Below, in pieces: positions 41,636 to 43,594 of a stretch of 43,594 nucleotides of DNA. The translations under genes were made by a program, and so were the position numbers. This stretch comes from Bacteroidales bacterium (lineage in GTDB: Bacteria; Bacteroidota; Bacteroidia; Bacteroidales; P3), in contig JAISTG010000018.1 in assembly GCA_031272705.1 (NCBI GenBank), positions 1 through 43,594 on the forward strand, read 5' to 3'. The number at the start of each line of letters is the position of its first letter. Within the stretch, counting starts at the first letter, position 1. The notes below the pieces were generated by a model. The model did not search any database and had not been told where the DNA came from. It saw only the letters and a program-made list of their open reading frames with translations.

Positions 41636-43168
41636 TTATAGGGGAAAAGTACAAAAAAACGAATTGAAGCCTTTTATTATGTTTTTGTTTTCTTTTGCCA
41701 GAATTTCATCAATGTATTCCCTTGTATTGAAAAGACGTGGTATTTTGTGTTGTCCGCCAAGTTTATTTTTGCGTTTGAGCCAGTTATAAAATGTTTGCGG
41801 CGGTACTTGCTGTACGACAGGAAATTTTAACACCATATCTTTATAACGTTTTGCTTCATAATCACTGTTTATTGACTGCAAAGTTCTGTCCAAAACATCA
41901 GCAAATTGATGTAAATCATCAGGTTCTTTTTCAAATTCAATAAGCCATTGATGACAGTAAGTATCTCCAAACATTGGAGCAGCAGTATATTCGCTTATTA
42001 TGGCATTGGTAGCACGGCATGCAGCATCAAGAGCCTTTGTAGCATTATCCACAATTACTTCTTCTCCGCAAGCATTGATGAAATGTTTAGTACGTCCCGT
42101 AATTTTGAAACGATAAGGCGTTGTATGAGTAAAGGAAATTGTGTCTCCAATCTTATATCTCCACAGTCCTGCATTGGTAGATATTAACATTGCATAGTTT
42201 TTCCCCGTTTCAACTTCTGAAAGATTGATAACCTTTTGTTGAGGATCATCTGTGGCAATAAATTCATAGTAAATACCATAATCCAAAAGCAATAACAAAC
42301 TGTTATCATCTTTTCTGTCCTGTAAGCCAAAGAAACCTTCCGAAGCATTATATGTTTCCATATAATTTATGTGTTTTCCAATAATATGCTCAAATTGCGT
42401 ACGGTACGGAGCAAAACTTACTCCACCGTGAAAATATACTTCAAGATTTTGCCAGACTTCCATTATTTTTTGTTTTCCGCTATGTTCTAAAACGGCTTTC
42501 AATAAAACCATCATCCATGACGGAACTCCTGACAGACTTGCCACATTTGCAGTTGTAACCGATTGCACCATAAGTTTTAATTTCTCTTCCCAGTCAGGCA
42601 TCAAAGCAATATCTTTATTTGGCACACGATAAAGTTCCGCCCATAACGGCAGATTGTCAATAATTATTGCCGAAACATCACCGCAAAATATCTCATCATT
42701 AAACGGATTCTCCTGACGACTGCCACCGAGAGCCAGACTTCTGCCGTCAAACAATTTGTTTTCCGGGTAATTATGGCAATAAAGAGTAAGCATATCTTTT
42801 CCTCCTTTGTAATGACAGTCATTTAAGGCTTCTTCACTGACAGGAATAAATTTGGACTTGCTTCCTGTTGTGCCGGAAGATTTTGAAAACCATTTGATTT
42901 GGGAATTCCAGAGAACATTATTTTCTCCAGACCGTATACGATTGAAAAATGGCGTAAGAGACTCATAATCATTTACCGGAATACGCTGATTAAATGTTTG
43001 CCAGTTTTGGATTGAGGCATAGTCATAGTATTTTCCCCAGACCGTATCTTGCGAATCCTTAATCAAATTAATAAAAACCTGTTCCTGCACTTCTATAGGG
43101 TTTTTCATAAAGTTCTCTATTTGAGGCAGTCGTTTAGATACTATTTTTTGAATTAAAGTATTTATCAT
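41636..43168 (-). CDS. GH3 auxin-responsive-promoter-family adenylating enzyme
   Basis: The 510-aa protein belongs to the GH3 family (PF03321). The ATP-binding SSGTTGSKSKFIP motif is near residue 97, a second motif is YNASEGFFGLQD, and the C-terminal domain includes FKITGRTKHFINACGEEV. Plant members join amino acids to acyl adenylates; the role in Bacteroidota is unknown. The gene is monocistronic here, with the stop facing a gene-free gap. The start is an ATG with a TATTTTTG element upstream on the minus strand (43234-43241). Confidence 0.93.
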   Translation of the reverse strand: MINTLIQKIVSKRLPQIENFMKNPIEVQEQVFINLIKDSQDTVWGKYYDYASIQNWQTFNQRIPVNDYESLTPFFNRIRSGENNVLWNSQIKWFSKSSGTTGSKSKFIPVSEEALNDCHYKGGKDMLTLYCHNYPENKLFDGRSLALGGSRQENPFNDEIFCGDVSAIIIDNLPLWAELYRVPNKDIALMPDWEEKLKLMVQSVTTANVASLSGVPSWMMVLLKAVLEHSGKQKIMEVWQNLEVYFHGGVSFAPYRTQFEHIIGKHINYMETYNASEGFFGLQDRKDDNSLLLLLDYGIYYEFIATDDPQQKVINLSEVETGKNYAMLISTNAGLWRYKIGDTISFTHTTPYRFKITGRTKHFINACGEEVIVDNATKALDAACRATNAIISEYTAAPMFGDTYCHQWLIEFEKEPDDLHQFADVLDRTLQSINSDYEAKRYKDMVLKFPVVQQVPPQTFYNWLKRKNKLGGQHKIPRLFNTREYIDEILAKENKNIIKGFNSFFCTFPL

Positions 43169-43543
43169 ACATTTGCATAAATTAAGAGGTCAGTGATAGA
43201 TTTTTTTGCACTTCAACCCGCTTTTAGAGTTTGCAAAAATAAGAAAAAATTGTTTAATGGCTTACTTTTAACTTTTTTATTTATCATTTTTTCAATCGGT
43301 AAGGAGACATTTGGTATCTTTCCGGCTTTGGTACAAAACAGAAATACCCGGATATTTACAAGTATTTATTAAAGGTCATAAAAGAAAATCCAATTAAATT
43401 GTCATAAAAAGTGTGGTTAATTCAAAAAAAGTTGTATTTTTGCAATCGAAAAATAAGGTAAAAAGACACCTTAAATTGTCTTGAACCTAAAATTATATAT
43501 AAATTTAGAACCGAAGGCAACGGTATATAACGTCATAACAAAA
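43169..43543. other. 375-bp divergent promoter region
   Basis: It holds the GH3 upstream element (43234-43241, minus strand) and TATTTTTGCAATC (43435-43447) for the rightward gene, whose leader is then about 100 nt. No array of the 21-bp family and no ORF is visible. Confidence 0.55.
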
Positions 43544-43594
43544 ATGCAAACCATAAAATTATTTTCAAATTTCTTACTTGCAATTATTTTTTGT
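43544..43594 (+). CDS. Start of an exported protein, cut by the window edge
   Basis: Seventeen codons from ATG 43544 read MQTIKLFSNFLLAIIFC, the basic-hydrophobic start of a signal peptide, possibly with a lipobox at the final Cys. A TATTTTTG promoter element lies about 100 bp upstream. The remainder lies outside the window, so no function can be given. Confidence 0.6.
   Translation, partial: MQTIKLFSNFLLAIIFC

Overview
The window comes from a low-GC member of the Bacteroidota, most likely order Bacteroidales. Three things point there. Many genes have a promoter of the form TTG-N19..21-TAnnTTTG, usually continuing as TTTGCAGCC. The sigma factor is the short Bacteroidota RpoD type (286 aa). 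Several genes belong to type IX secretion (T9SS) or gliding biology: porX, gldB, a secreted protein with a type A C-terminal sorting domain, and an anti-sigma-like protein ending in a type B (gliding-motility-associated) domain. The species cannot be named from this sequence alone.

Layout. 0.1-6.6 kb: porX; a membrane protein and lepA on the minus strand; then a phage-holin-like membrane protein, panC and a YiiX-like lipoprotein on the plus strand. 6.9-13.2 kb: a co-directional cluster of ccsA, a porin, an imelysin lipoprotein, a di-heme lipoprotein and a ResB-like protein. It reads as a haem/iron unit carrying its own system II cytochrome c assembly genes. 13.5-16.4 kb: ychF, then an AT-rich islet holding a truncated restriction endonuclease, an HrgA-like gene and a decayed ORF. 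The islet is flanked by a 57-bp duplication of the ychF 3' end and followed by tRNA-Arg(ACG). 16.5-21.9 kb, minus strand: rpoD, a DegP/HtrA protease and a BtuCDF/FecCD-type ABC importer. 22.2-27.5 kb: a large peptidylarginine-deiminase-like protein with a T9SS signal, an O-antigen-ligase-like protein, and an ECF sigma factor paired with the type-B-CTD anti-sigma-like protein. 27.8-29.5 kb: a structured RNA with promoter and terminator, then four small exported proteins, the first frameshifted in a poly-A run. 29.6-35.7 kb: thioesterase, purN, RlmL-like methyltransferase, LtaS-like protein, gldB and a CDF metal exporter. 36.2-43.6 kb: an orphan rnfD, an MFS transporter, an XRE regulator with a Cys-tailed membrane protein, an OmpA-family protein, a GH3 protein and the first codons of an exported protein.

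The most unusual feature is not a gene. At least ten intergenic regions carry phased arrays. Five use a 9-nt word (AATCAAATT or its reverse complement) separated by linkers of exactly 12 nt, a 21-bp period, and the linkers are built from a small shared vocabulary of 4-nt blocks. Two others keep the same 21-bp register in their flanks but switch at the centre to 11-nt words at a 22-bp period, with unrelated core sequences at each locus. One is a 165-bp inverted repeat with a 22-bp period, one is a 21-bp direct-repeat array, and one is a two-unit remnant. Most lie upstream of genes or between divergent promoters, and the main ones are not shaped like ordinary terminators.
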